This document shows, piece by piece, positions 1-8,392 of a stretch of DNA of 64,000 nt. The first letter of the stretch is position 1. Each line of letters begins with the position of its first letter. The notes below the pieces were generated by a model, which saw only the letters and a program-made list of their open reading frames with translations, ran no database searches and was not told the DNA's origin. Origin of the DNA: Sphingobacterium sp. SRCM116780 (GTDB lineage: Bacteria > Bacteroidota > Bacteroidia > Sphingobacteriales > Sphingobacteriaceae); contig NZ_CP090446.1 in the NCBI RefSeq assembly GCF_021442025.1, forward strand, positions 1,488,001-1,552,000, read 5' to 3'. The translations under genes and the position numbers were made by a program.

Positions 1-342
1 ATTGCACCTAAAGCGGATGGAAGTCTAAACTTTCCAGTTGAATTAGAAATTAATAATAATGCTACAAACGACTTAAAAGCAGGTATGTATGGTACAGCTT
101 ACTTTGGTGACGAGCAATCTGCAAATGCCTTAGTAGTTCCTAGAAATGCGTTTGTGGGTAGTGTGAGTTCAAATCAAGTTTTTGTCGTGAAAGATGGCAA
201 AGCAGTTTTGACGAAAGTAACTTCAGGAAGAATTTTTGGGGATAATATCGAAATCATTTCCGGAATTGAAAAAGGTACGCAAGTTATTACTACTGGACAG
301 ATCAATCTATTGGACGGTACAGCAGTAGAAATCATTAAATAA
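1..342 (+). CDS. RND efflux periplasmic adaptor (HlyD/MFP family), C-terminal part
   Basis: The reading frame is open from the first base, so this is the last 113 residues of a longer gene whose start lies outside the window. The segment has the membrane-proximal beta-barrel style of membrane-fusion adaptors: a stretch ending in LKAGMYGTAYF, then VVPRNAFVG, VFVVKDGKAVL and a final GIEKGTQVITTGQINLLDG. In this family the adaptor bridges an inner-membrane RND pump and an outer-membrane channel. The RND permease starts 16 bases downstream on the same strand, so the two are almost certainly one operon. The substrate cannot be deduced from this fragment. Confidence 0.85.
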   Translation: MAPKADGSLNFPVELEINNNATNDLKAGMYGTAYFGDEQSANALVVPRNAFVGSVSSNQVFVVKDGKAVLTKVTSGRIFGDNIEIISGIEKGTQVITTGQINLLDGTAVEIIK

Positions 343-358
343 TTAAGGTCAATTTTAA

Positions 359-3300
359 ATGAAAATATCTGAAATATCTATAAAAAGACCCAGTATCATC
401 ATTGTCGTATTTCTATTACTGACTCTTGGTGGTATTATGTCATACTTAAGTTTGGGGTACGAATTAATCCCTAAATTTGATATCAATGTAATCACGGTGC
501 AAACGGTTTACCCAGGAGCTGCACCTTCAGAAGTGGAGACCTCTGTCTCTAAGGTCATTGAAGATGCGGTTTCATCATTGGAAAACGTAAAAAAAATTGA
601 AACAAAATCTTTTGAAAGTGTTTCGGTCGTGATGATTACACTGAATACAGGGGCTGATGTCAATTTTCTTTTGACAGATGCACAACGAAAGATCAATGCA
701 GTCATCAATGATTTACCAGAAGATGTGGAAACCCCCTCTTTAAGTAAATTCTCTTTGGATGACGTGGCTATTATGAATTTGTCCGTAACGTCTAATTTAT
801 CTGAAAAAGAATTATATGATTTATTGGATCAAAAAATCCAACCTGTTTTTGCTCGTATTAACGGTGTTGCAAAAGTAGATTTAACAGGTGGGGAACAACG
901 TGAGATTCAAGTAAGTGTTAATCCTGAGAAATTGGAAGGATATGGCTTGACAATCAGTCAAATTCAACAAATTATTGCAGCTTCAAACTTGGATTTTCCT
1001 ACGGGTAATATCAAGTCTAGAAATAATCAAACAACCATTCGTTTATCAGGGAAATTTACTTCTTTAGATCAGATGCGTAATTTACCGATCACGACCCCTT
1101 CAGGTGTATCGATTCGTTTGAGTGATGTCGCTGATGTGCAGGATGGTATCAAGGATGTCGATAAAATATCCCGTATTGATCGCAAGAATACAATTCTAAT
1201 GCAAGTGTTCAAGCAATCTGATGCCAATGCTGTTGAAGTTTCAAACTTAGTGAACAAAACGATTGATGTGGTTAAAAAGGATTACGCTCAGCAAAAAATA
1301 AACATTGAGGTGGCCAGTGATACAACCCAATATACAATCAATTCGGCGGACAATGTGATGCATGACTTAATGATTGCAGTTGCCTTAGTAGGTTTCATCA
1401 TGTTGTTTTTCTTACATAGTTTACGCGATGCCTTTATTGCTGTTATAGCGATTCCATTATCATTAGTAGCAACTTTTATTGGTCTTTTTGCAATGGGGTA
1501 TACCCTCAACTTAATGTCCTTGTTAGGACTGTCATTAGTGGTCGGTATTTTGGTGGATGATGCAATTGTTGTAATTGAGAATATTCACCGCCATATGCAA
1601 ATGGGTAAAAACAAAGTTCGTGCTGCCTATGATGGGGTTTCGGAAATTGGTTTTACAGTTACGGCCATTACGTTAGTTATTGTGGTTGTATTTTTACCAA
1701 TTGCGATGTCAACAGGTTTCGTTTCTGATATTTTACGTCAATTCTGTGTGACTGTCATTATCGCTACCATGTTGTCTTTATTGGTTTCCTTTACAGTCGT
1801 TCCATGGTTGTATTCTCGTTTTGGTAAGTTATCACATATTAGTAATGATAATTTCTTTGGTCGAATTTTAGTAGGATTTGAAGCAGGATTACAAAAATTG
1901 ACACATTGGATCTCTGGTATTTTAGAATGGGCTTTGGCGAGTAGAACAAATAAAATTGTCTCCTTATTGCTCGCTATTATCTTATTTTTTGCATCAATTG
2001 GATTATTAGTTAAAGGGTATATTGGAACAGATTTCTTTCCAGGTAATGATAAGGGAGAGTTCTATTTGCAATTGGAGATGAATAAAGATGCTTCCATTGA
2101 GGAAACAAACTTTATGACGCAGAAGGCCGAATCATATTTGACAGGAAAACCTGAAATTGAAAAAATAATTACGACCGTGGGTCAAGCTTCTGATGGTATG
2201 ATGACCACATCTGGGACTAAATATAAATCTGAAATGCAGATTTATTTGAAAGATGGGTACTATAAAATCGAGCCAACTAAAGTTTATGCTGCCAAGCTAA
2301 AACGTGAAATGGAAAAAGTTTTAGTGGGAGCAAAAGTGAAAACTGTAGCTATGGGTATTATGGGAGCCGAACAAGCACCATTAAATTTGACGGTAATTGC
2401 CTCTTCCCAAAAAGATGCGTTGGAAGTTGCTTCGAACGCAGCAGATTTATTACGTAAAATCCCTGGAGCTTCTGAAGTAAAATTAACCTCAGAAGATGGA
2501 AATCCGGAGATTAACGTAAAATTGGATCGTGATAAAATGAATTCTTTGGGATTAAATGTCGCTACTGTAGGTATGACCATGCAAACCGCTTTCTCTGGAA
2601 ATACAGATACAAAGTACCGTGCAGGAGATACCGAATATGATATCAACATCCGCTATGATGAATTTGGTAGAAAATCTATGGAAGATGTGAAAAATCTAAA
2701 ATTTATTAATACGCAAGGTCAGTCTATTAAATTAGAGCAATTTGCCGATATAGCATATGGTTCAGGCCCAACGTTATTGGAGCGTCGTGATAAATCTCCA
2801 TCGGTTTCCGTTCAAGCACAGGTGGTGGGTAAACCAGCGGGTACGATCGCTACGGAATGGGAAGCTGAGTTTAAAAAAATGAAAGTAAAACCAGGTGTTT
2901 CCTTTAAATGGGGGGGTAACATGGAAAATCAACAAGAAGGTTTTGGTACATTAGGTATCGCTTTGTTGGCATCTATTATATTGGTTTACTTTGTGATGGT
3001 AGCCTTATATGATAGCTTTGCAACACCATTTATTGTCTTGTTCTCGATTCCATTATCGTTTATTGGAGCGCTATTGTTCTTAGCGCTGACAGATCAAACA
3101 TTAAATATCTTTACAATTTTAGGTATCATCATGTTGATTGGTTTAGTGGCAAAGAATGCGATTATGTTGGTCGACTTTGCAAACCATAAAAGAGACGCTG
3201 GTTTTACTACGTATGAATCTTTAATTGCCGCAAACCATGCACGTTTCCGTCCAATTTTGATGACCACTATTGCGATGGTTATTGGTATGGTTCCTATTGC

Positions 3301-3532
3301 TATGGCACAAGGTGATGGTGCCGACATGAATCGTGGATTGGCAATTGTCATTATCGGTGGTTTATTATCTTCTTTATTCTTGACACTGGTCATTGTACCT
3401 GTTGTGTATTCGATCTTTGATGGTATCCAAAGAAGATTTGGAAGCAATAAAAAAGTAGATTATGAGGCCGAGATGGTTGCTGATTATGTAGAGAGTGACG
3501 ACTATGTGGATGAGATGTCTACGAAACATTAA
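359..3532 (+). CDS. Efflux RND permease (AcrB/HAE1-like)
   Basis: This 1057-residue inner-membrane proton-driven efflux pump has the usual AcrB-family length. The N-terminus (MKISEISIKRPSIIIVVF) is the typical RND start, leading into TM1 and the first periplasmic porter loop. The proton-relay pair is visible as Asp400-Asp401 in GILVDDAIVVIENIHRH, and the partner lysine as Lys932 in GLVAKNAIMLVDF. Two hydrophobic blocks, roughly residues 340-560 and 870-1030, hold the remaining transmembrane segments. The hydrophilic C-terminus is acidic. Upstream lies the adaptor gene and no outer-membrane factor follows; a strong terminator closes the unit. The drug or metabolite exported is unknown. Confidence 0.93.
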   Translation: MKISEISIKRPSIIIVVFLLLTLGGIMSYLSLGYELIPKFDINVITVQTVYPGAAPSEVETSVSKVIEDAVSSLENVKKIETKSFESVSVVMITLNTGADVNFLLTDAQRKINAVINDLPEDVETPSLSKFSLDDVAIMNLSVTSNLSEKELYDLLDQKIQPVFARINGVAKVDLTGGEQREIQVSVNPEKLEGYGLTISQIQQIIAASNLDFPTGNIKSRNNQTTIRLSGKFTSLDQMRNLPITTPSGVSIRLSDVADVQDGIKDVDKISRIDRKNTILMQVFKQSDANAVEVSNLVNKTIDVVKKDYAQQKINIEVASDTTQYTINSADNVMHDLMIAVALVGFIMLFFLHSLRDAFIAVIAIPLSLVATFIGLFAMGYTLNLMSLLGLSLVVGILVDDAIVVIENIHRHMQMGKNKVRAAYDGVSEIGFTVTAITLVIVVVFLPIAMSTGFVSDILRQFCVTVIIATMLSLLVSFTVVPWLYSRFGKLSHISNDNFFGRILVGFEAGLQKLTHWISGILEWALASRTNKIVSLLLAIILFFASIGLLVKGYIGTDFFPGNDKGEFYLQLEMNKDASIEETNFMTQKAESYLTGKPEIEKIITTVGQASDGMMTTSGTKYKSEMQIYLKDGYYKIEPTKVYAAKLKREMEKVLVGAKVKTVAMGIMGAEQAPLNLTVIASSQKDALEVASNAADLLRKIPGASEVKLTSEDGNPEINVKLDRDKMNSLGLNVATVGMTMQTAFSGNTDTKYRAGDTEYDINIRYDEFGRKSMEDVKNLKFINTQGQSIKLEQFADIAYGSGPTLLERRDKSPSVSVQAQVVGKPAGTIATEWEAEFKKMKVKPGVSFKWGGNMENQQEGFGTLGIALLASIILVYFVMVALYDSFATPFIVLFSIPLSFIGALLFLALTDQTLNIFTILGIIMLIGLVAKNAIMLVDFANHKRDAGFTTYESLIAANHARFRPILMTTIAMVIGMVPIAMAQGDGADMNRGLAIVIIGGLLSSLFLTLVIVPVVYSIFDGIQRRFGSNKKVDYEAEMVADYVESDDYVDEMSTKH

Positions 3533-3554
3533 ATTTTATATTTTACTTATTATT

Positions 3555-3590
3555 AAAACCTTGCAAACTATGCAAGGTTTTTTTTGTTTT
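3555..3590 (+). terminator. Rho-independent terminator after the RND operon
   Basis: An 11-bp perfect stem (AAAACCTTGCA / TGCAAGGTTTT) with a 5-nt loop is followed by a run of T. It lies about 20 bases after the permease stop codon. Confidence 0.85.
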
Positions 3591-3638
3591 TATACCTGTA
3601 TCGTGTTATATTTTTATTAAAAAATGTTAATCAATCGA

Positions 3639-3665
3639 TTGCATGAAAAAAAAATATTAAATTCG
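3639..3665 (+). promoter_or_regulatory. Possible glmS promoter
   Basis: TTG at 3639-3641 and TAAATTCG at 3658-3665 resemble the Bacteroidota -33 (TTTG/TTG) and -7 (TAnnTTTG) elements, with one mismatch in the -7 and a 16-nt spacing that is a little short. It lies 35 bases before the glmS start. Weak support. Confidence 0.3.
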
Positions 3666-3700
3666 CCTATTATTTTAAACAATAACGTAAACAAAAAATT

Positions 3701-5542
3701 ATGTGTGGTATAGTTGGTTATACTGGTCCACGTCAAGCTTTTTCAATTGTTCTTGACGGACTTAAAAGATTAGAATATCGAGGTTACGATAGTGCAGGAA
3801 TAGCACTTGTACAAAATGATAAACTTAGTATTTTTAAAAAAGAAGGTAAAGTTGCAAATTTAGAAGCTGCAGTAGCGAATCATGATGTCACTTCTCATAC
3901 GGCTATCGGTCATACGAGATGGGCAACACATGGCGAACCTTCAGATGTGAATGCCCATCCACATTATACTCCTGATGGGCAAATTGCGATGATTCATAAT
4001 GGTATTATTGAGAACTATCAAACCATTAAAAATGAATTAATCAGCAAAGGATATGAATTTAAAAGTGATACAGATACTGAAGTTTTATTATATTTTATTT
4101 CAGAAATTAAGCAAAACAATAATTGCAGTTTAGAAGAAGCTGTTCGCATTGCCTTAAAACGTGTCGTTGGAGCCTATGTTATTTTGCTAGTTGAACCTGA
4201 ACATCCAGAAACAATCATTGCTGCTCGTAAGGGGAGCCCGTTAGTCATTGGTATTGGTAATGGTGAACATTTTTTAGGATCCGATGCATCTCCTATGCTT
4301 GCCTATACAAATGAGGTGGTTTACATCAACGATTATGAATTAGCGATTGTTAAGCCAAATGAGCTAATTCTAAAAAATATAGGAAATGAACGCGTAACTC
4401 CTTATGTTCAAAAACTCGATTTAGAGTTAGCCGCTATTGAAAAAGGAGGATATGAGCATTTTATGCTGAAAGAAATCATCGAACAGCCTCAGGCTATTTA
4501 TGATTCTATGCGTGGACGATTAGATTTGGAAAAATTGACCATTACGCTGAGTGGCATTGAACAATATGCTGAACAAATTTGTAATACCAATAGAATTGTT
4601 ATTGTTTCTTGTGGTACCAGTTGGCATGCGGGATTGGTAGCTGAATATTTAATTGAGGAACTATGTCGCATCAATGTAGAAGTTGAATATGCTTCTGAAT
4701 TCCGCTATAGAAATCCGATTGTCAATGAAGGAGATGTTATCTTAGCCATTTCTCAGAGTGGTGAGACAGCTGATACGTTAGTCGCTTTAGAGAATGCTAA
4801 AAGTAAAGGCGCTATTATATTAGGTGTTGTGAATGTAGTGGGTTCATCGATAGCTCGTCTATCTCACGCAGGTGCCTATACACATGCAGGACCTGAGATC
4901 GGAGTTGCGAGTACAAAAGCATTTACGGCTCAATTGACAGTTTTAGAATTGATTGCCCTGAAAATTGCACACATCAAAAAAACAATCGATGATCAACAGT
5001 ACGCTCATCTTTTGAAAGAATTGAGTGACTTACCTAATAAAGTACAAATCATCTTAGATTCACAGATACCAAAAATTAGAGAAATAGCGCGGAAATACAA
5101 AGACGCAAGAGATTTTCTTTATTTAGGCCGTGGATACAATTTCCCGATTGCATTAGAAGGTGCTTTGAAGCTAAAAGAGATTACCTATATTCATGCTGAA
5201 GGTTATCCTGCTGCAGAAATGAAACATGGACCAATTGCATTGGTCGATGAAAATCTTCCTGTGGTATTTGTTGCAACAAAAGATCGTTACCACGAAAAAA
5301 TAGTTAGTAATATTCAAGAAGTTAAAGCTAGAAAAGGACATGTCATTGCCGTTATTACAGAAGGGGATGAGATTTCGAAACAATTAGCAGAAGATTATAT
5401 TGAGATTCCAGATGCGGATGAGATTGTAGCACCAATTCTATCAGTCATTCCATTGCAGTTACTTTCGTATTACATAGGAGTAGAGCGGAATCAAGATGTT
5501 GATAAGCCTCGTAATCTGGCAAAATCAGTTACAGTTGAATAG
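3701..5542 (+). CDS. glmS: Glutamine--fructose-6-phosphate aminotransferase (isomerizing)
   Basis: GlmS makes glucosamine-6-phosphate from fructose-6-phosphate and glutamine, the entry step to UDP-GlcNAc for peptidoglycan and LPS. The protein is 613 residues, the standard length. It begins MCGIVGYTG, so Cys2 is exposed as the N-terminal nucleophile of the class II glutaminase domain after Met removal. Glutaminase motifs HTRWATHG and HNGIIENY follow. Two SIS sugar-isomerase domains occupy the C-terminal half (SCGTSWHAG, SQSGETADT, AEMKHGPIALV), and the conserved tail ends in KSVTVE. I see no ribozyme-like leader. The DUF4954 gene follows after only six bases. Confidence 0.97.
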   Translation: MCGIVGYTGPRQAFSIVLDGLKRLEYRGYDSAGIALVQNDKLSIFKKEGKVANLEAAVANHDVTSHTAIGHTRWATHGEPSDVNAHPHYTPDGQIAMIHNGIIENYQTIKNELISKGYEFKSDTDTEVLLYFISEIKQNNNCSLEEAVRIALKRVVGAYVILLVEPEHPETIIAARKGSPLVIGIGNGEHFLGSDASPMLAYTNEVVYINDYELAIVKPNELILKNIGNERVTPYVQKLDLELAAIEKGGYEHFMLKEIIEQPQAIYDSMRGRLDLEKLTITLSGIEQYAEQICNTNRIVIVSCGTSWHAGLVAEYLIEELCRINVEVEYASEFRYRNPIVNEGDVILAISQSGETADTLVALENAKSKGAIILGVVNVVGSSIARLSHAGAYTHAGPEIGVASTKAFTAQLTVLELIALKIAHIKKTIDDQQYAHLLKELSDLPNKVQIILDSQIPKIREIARKYKDARDFLYLGRGYNFPIALEGALKLKEITYIHAEGYPAAEMKHGPIALVDENLPVVFVATKDRYHEKIVSNIQEVKARKGHVIAVITEGDEISKQLAEDYIEIPDADEIVAPILSVIPLQLLSYYIGVERNQDVDKPRNLAKSVTVE

Positions 5543-5548
5543 TAGATA

Positions 5549-7732
5549 ATGAGTCAAATAAAAAAAGGTAACATTGAACGTTTAGGGTATGATTTTATTC
5601 CCTCTGCCTTTATTCCGGTGGATAAGAATGAGAATCATATTCGTTTTGAACAAAACCCTAGATCAGATTATCGGAATTTGACAGCAGAAGAAATTGCTAT
5701 TTTAGTGAAAAATGGAAATCATGCTGATGATTGGAATCAAATTTTAGTCACTCCGTCTTTTTTACCGAATCAAATCAAACAAAATAATTTCTTTGGTTTG
5801 GTTCGTATTGGAAATATGGATTCGATTTATCTTGAGTATCGAAATCTGAAATTAGAATCTGGGATTTATAACAGTACCATCGTAAGTTGTGATTTAGGTG
5901 ATCATGTTGCGATCCATCATGTAAAATATATGTCCCATTTTATCATAGGACATGATGTTATTTTGAGTAACATCAGTGAGATGGAGACGAGCAGTACAGC
6001 AAAATTTGGAAACGGTATCTTGCGAGAAGGTGAATCCGAAGACCTACGCATTGCTTTAGAGCTATGCAATGAAAATGGTGTACGATCTATCTTACCTTTT
6101 GATGGTATGCAGGCTGCGGATGCGTATCTTTGGACTAGAAATAGACAAGATAAGGTATTGCAAAATAGATTTCAGGAGCTTACCGATAAAAGATTTAACA
6201 AATCCAGAGGAACATATAGTGTCATTGGTGATCGCTGTATCATTAAGAATTCACAGATAATAAAAAATGTGAAGATTGGTTCTGACGCTTATATCAAAGG
6301 AATCAATAAGCTGAAAAACTTGACGATTAACTCTTCTCCTGAAGCATTTACACAGATAGGAGAAGGTTGTGAATTGGTTAACGGTATCGTTGGTTATGGT
6401 TGTCGGATTTTTTATGGCGTGAAAGCTGTTCGATTTATTCTATCTTCTTTTTCACAATTGAAATATGGTGCACGATTAATCAATTCATTTTTAGGGGATA
6501 ATTCCACCATCTCTTGTTGTGAGGTTCTAAATTCTTTAATTTTTCCAGCTCATGAGCAGCACCACAATAATTCCTTCCTTTGTGCTGCTATGGTTATGGG
6601 GCAAAGCAATATGGCTGCAGGAGCAACAGTTGGATCGAATCATAATTCACGAGCTGCAGACGGAGAACTAATAGCAGGAAGAGGTTTTTGGCCAGGTCTA
6701 TGTGTCAGTCTAAAGCATAATTCAAGATTTGCATCTTACACACTCTTAGTTAAAGGTGACTTTCCTTATGAATTGGATATTAAAATTCCATTTTCATTAA
6801 TAAATAATGATATCAAAAATGATAAGTTGACCATTATACCTGGTTATTGGTTCATGTATAATATGTATGCCTTAGTTCGTAATTCGAATAAATATGAAGC
6901 TAGGGATAAAAGATTACTAAGAAATCAGTATCTAGAGTATAATATGCTTGCTCCAGATACGGTGAATGAACTTTTTGATTCATTGCATATTATCGAAAAA
7001 GCTGTTGGCCAAGGGAACAATTTTGTACAAGAATTATCCACAGAGGAAGCGGTAAATCGAGGGAAACTGATTTTAGCAGATACTGTTGATTTATCCCAGT
7101 CTTCTGTTATTGTCAAAGGATTTGAAAATTCAAAACGAGTGGTCGAATTAGTGAAAGTGGGAGAGGCCTATGACTTATTTAAGAAGTTTATCAAATACTA
7201 TGGTACTATTCATGTAATCGATTTTTTACAAAATCATACTTTTGAGAACTTAAAAAATAGATTAAAAGCTTGTACACGTTTGGAATGGGAAAACATTGGT
7301 GGACAATTGATTGAAAAAGATGCTATTGAAGATCTTTTGAATGCAATTAAAACTGCTAAAATTGACGACTGGGATGATATTCATAGTCATTATCATCTAC
7401 TAAGTAAATCATACCCAGAAGCAAAAATGTCACATGCTTTTGCATCTTTACTTGAAATTACGGGTGAAAAAATAGAATCATTAACCTTGGAAAAAATTAT
7501 CAATTGGTTAGAAGATGCCATTGAGCATAGAACTTGGATGGTTAATGAAATCTATAAAAGCAGAGCTAAAGATTATGAAAACCCGTTTCGAAATATGGTT
7601 TATAACAGTGCTGAAGAACGAGATGTTGTCGTAGGAAAATTAGAAGAAAATAGTTTTATTCTACAACAAAATCAGGAGTTGAAAGACTTTGAAAATAAAG
7701 TGCAAAATCTTATTTCAAGATTAAATAACTAA
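5549..7732 (+). CDS. DUF4954 family protein, left-handed beta-helix
   Basis: This 727-residue cytoplasmic protein (no signal peptide) matches the Bacteroidota family DUF4954. Residues about 90-400 show hexapeptide-type repeats (for example VSCDLGDHVAIHHV, IVGYGCRIFYGVKAVRF, GATVGSNHNSRAADGELIAGRGFWPGL), the left-handed parallel beta-helix found in sugar acyl- and nucleotidyltransferases. The C-terminal third is alpha-helical. The function of the family is, as far as I know, undefined. It starts six bases behind glmS and ends at a strong terminator, so the two genes are probably co-transcribed. This suggests, by inference only, a role in amino-sugar metabolism. Confidence 0.8.
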   Translation: MSQIKKGNIERLGYDFIPSAFIPVDKNENHIRFEQNPRSDYRNLTAEEIAILVKNGNHADDWNQILVTPSFLPNQIKQNNFFGLVRIGNMDSIYLEYRNLKLESGIYNSTIVSCDLGDHVAIHHVKYMSHFIIGHDVILSNISEMETSSTAKFGNGILREGESEDLRIALELCNENGVRSILPFDGMQAADAYLWTRNRQDKVLQNRFQELTDKRFNKSRGTYSVIGDRCIIKNSQIIKNVKIGSDAYIKGINKLKNLTINSSPEAFTQIGEGCELVNGIVGYGCRIFYGVKAVRFILSSFSQLKYGARLINSFLGDNSTISCCEVLNSLIFPAHEQHHNNSFLCAAMVMGQSNMAAGATVGSNHNSRAADGELIAGRGFWPGLCVSLKHNSRFASYTLLVKGDFPYELDIKIPFSLINNDIKNDKLTIIPGYWFMYNMYALVRNSNKYEARDKRLLRNQYLEYNMLAPDTVNELFDSLHIIEKAVGQGNNFVQELSTEEAVNRGKLILADTVDLSQSSVIVKGFENSKRVVELVKVGEAYDLFKKFIKYYGTIHVIDFLQNHTFENLKNRLKACTRLEWENIGGQLIEKDAIEDLLNAIKTAKIDDWDDIHSHYHLLSKSYPEAKMSHAFASLLEITGEKIESLTLEKIINWLEDAIEHRTWMVNEIYKSRAKDYENPFRNMVYNSAEERDVVVGKLEENSFILQQNQELKDFENKVQNLISRLNN

Positions 7733-7736
7733 TATT

Positions 7737-7785
7737 AAATCAAGAGAGCACTTAACGCAATCGCTGATAGTGTTCTCTTGATTTT
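7737..7785 (+). terminator. Rho-independent terminator after glmS-DUF4954
   Basis: A 16-bp stem with one G:U pair (AAATCAAGAGAGCACT / AGTGTTCTCTTGATTT) and a 16-nt loop runs into a T-rich segment four bases after the stop codon. Confidence 0.8.
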
Positions 7786-8341
7786 AATTTATACCCTCCA
7801 TTAATAATCCTCCAATTACTCTTTTTTATATTATTGTTTAATACAATAATTGATTTGATCGATTCACAGTCTTATTTATATTATCGCTATAGCTAAGCGT
7901 ATTTTTACAGCCTTATCCTACTATTTAGAAAGTTGAACGTATATTTGAAAATAAATACTTTCTGATTGACCAAACCGACCAAAAATTATTCATTTATTTT
8001 CATTTCTATGTGCTCATTTGAAATGATCAATTTCAATCGAACATATTTTTTAATGTTAATTAATAATCTCGTCCAATTTCAAAGCATTAATTTTTTAGCT
8101 TATTTTTCGCGATAGTGAGGATTAAGATTCTTTTAGATTTATTTATCTAATGTAGATTACAAATTTATTCTGAAAAAAAAAGAAATAAAACTTATTGCAA
8201 TGAATGAAATTAAAGTAGTCTTACAAGTGTAATTTCTATAATAACACGAACTAGATTTCATATTGATAACAATATATTTCTGTATACTAGATTTTTAAAG
8301 AAAATATTTAATAATAATATAACTAAAATCGTTTGTGGTTA
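7786..8341 (+). other. Gene-free A+T-rich stretch
   Basis: About 550 bases between a terminator and the promoter region of the transglutaminase-like pair. It is very A+T-rich. I found no credible coding frame, RNA fold or repeat. Confidence 0.5.
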
Positions 8342-8370
8342 TTTGTATTGTTATATTTTTTATATATTCG
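8342..8370 (+). promoter_or_regulatory. Possible promoter of the transglutaminase-like pair
   Basis: TTTG at 8342-8345, a 17-nt spacer and TATATTCG at 8363-8370 approximate the Bacteroidota TTTG/TAnnTTTG pattern. The position, 22 bases before the ATG at 8393, argues against the earlier in-frame start at 8333. Confidence 0.35.
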
Positions 8371-8392
8371 TGCAACCTATTATTTAATAAAA

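Noticed and set aside
2284..2649. 121-codon antisense frame within the RND permease
   Set aside because: It is an antisense shadow of a well-supported gene with no independent signal. The same applies to antisense frames in SusC, GH20 and DUF5107.
8333..8392. N-terminal extension of the first DUF3857 protein
   Set aside because: It would hide the signal peptide that starts at 8393 and would overlap the likely promoter.
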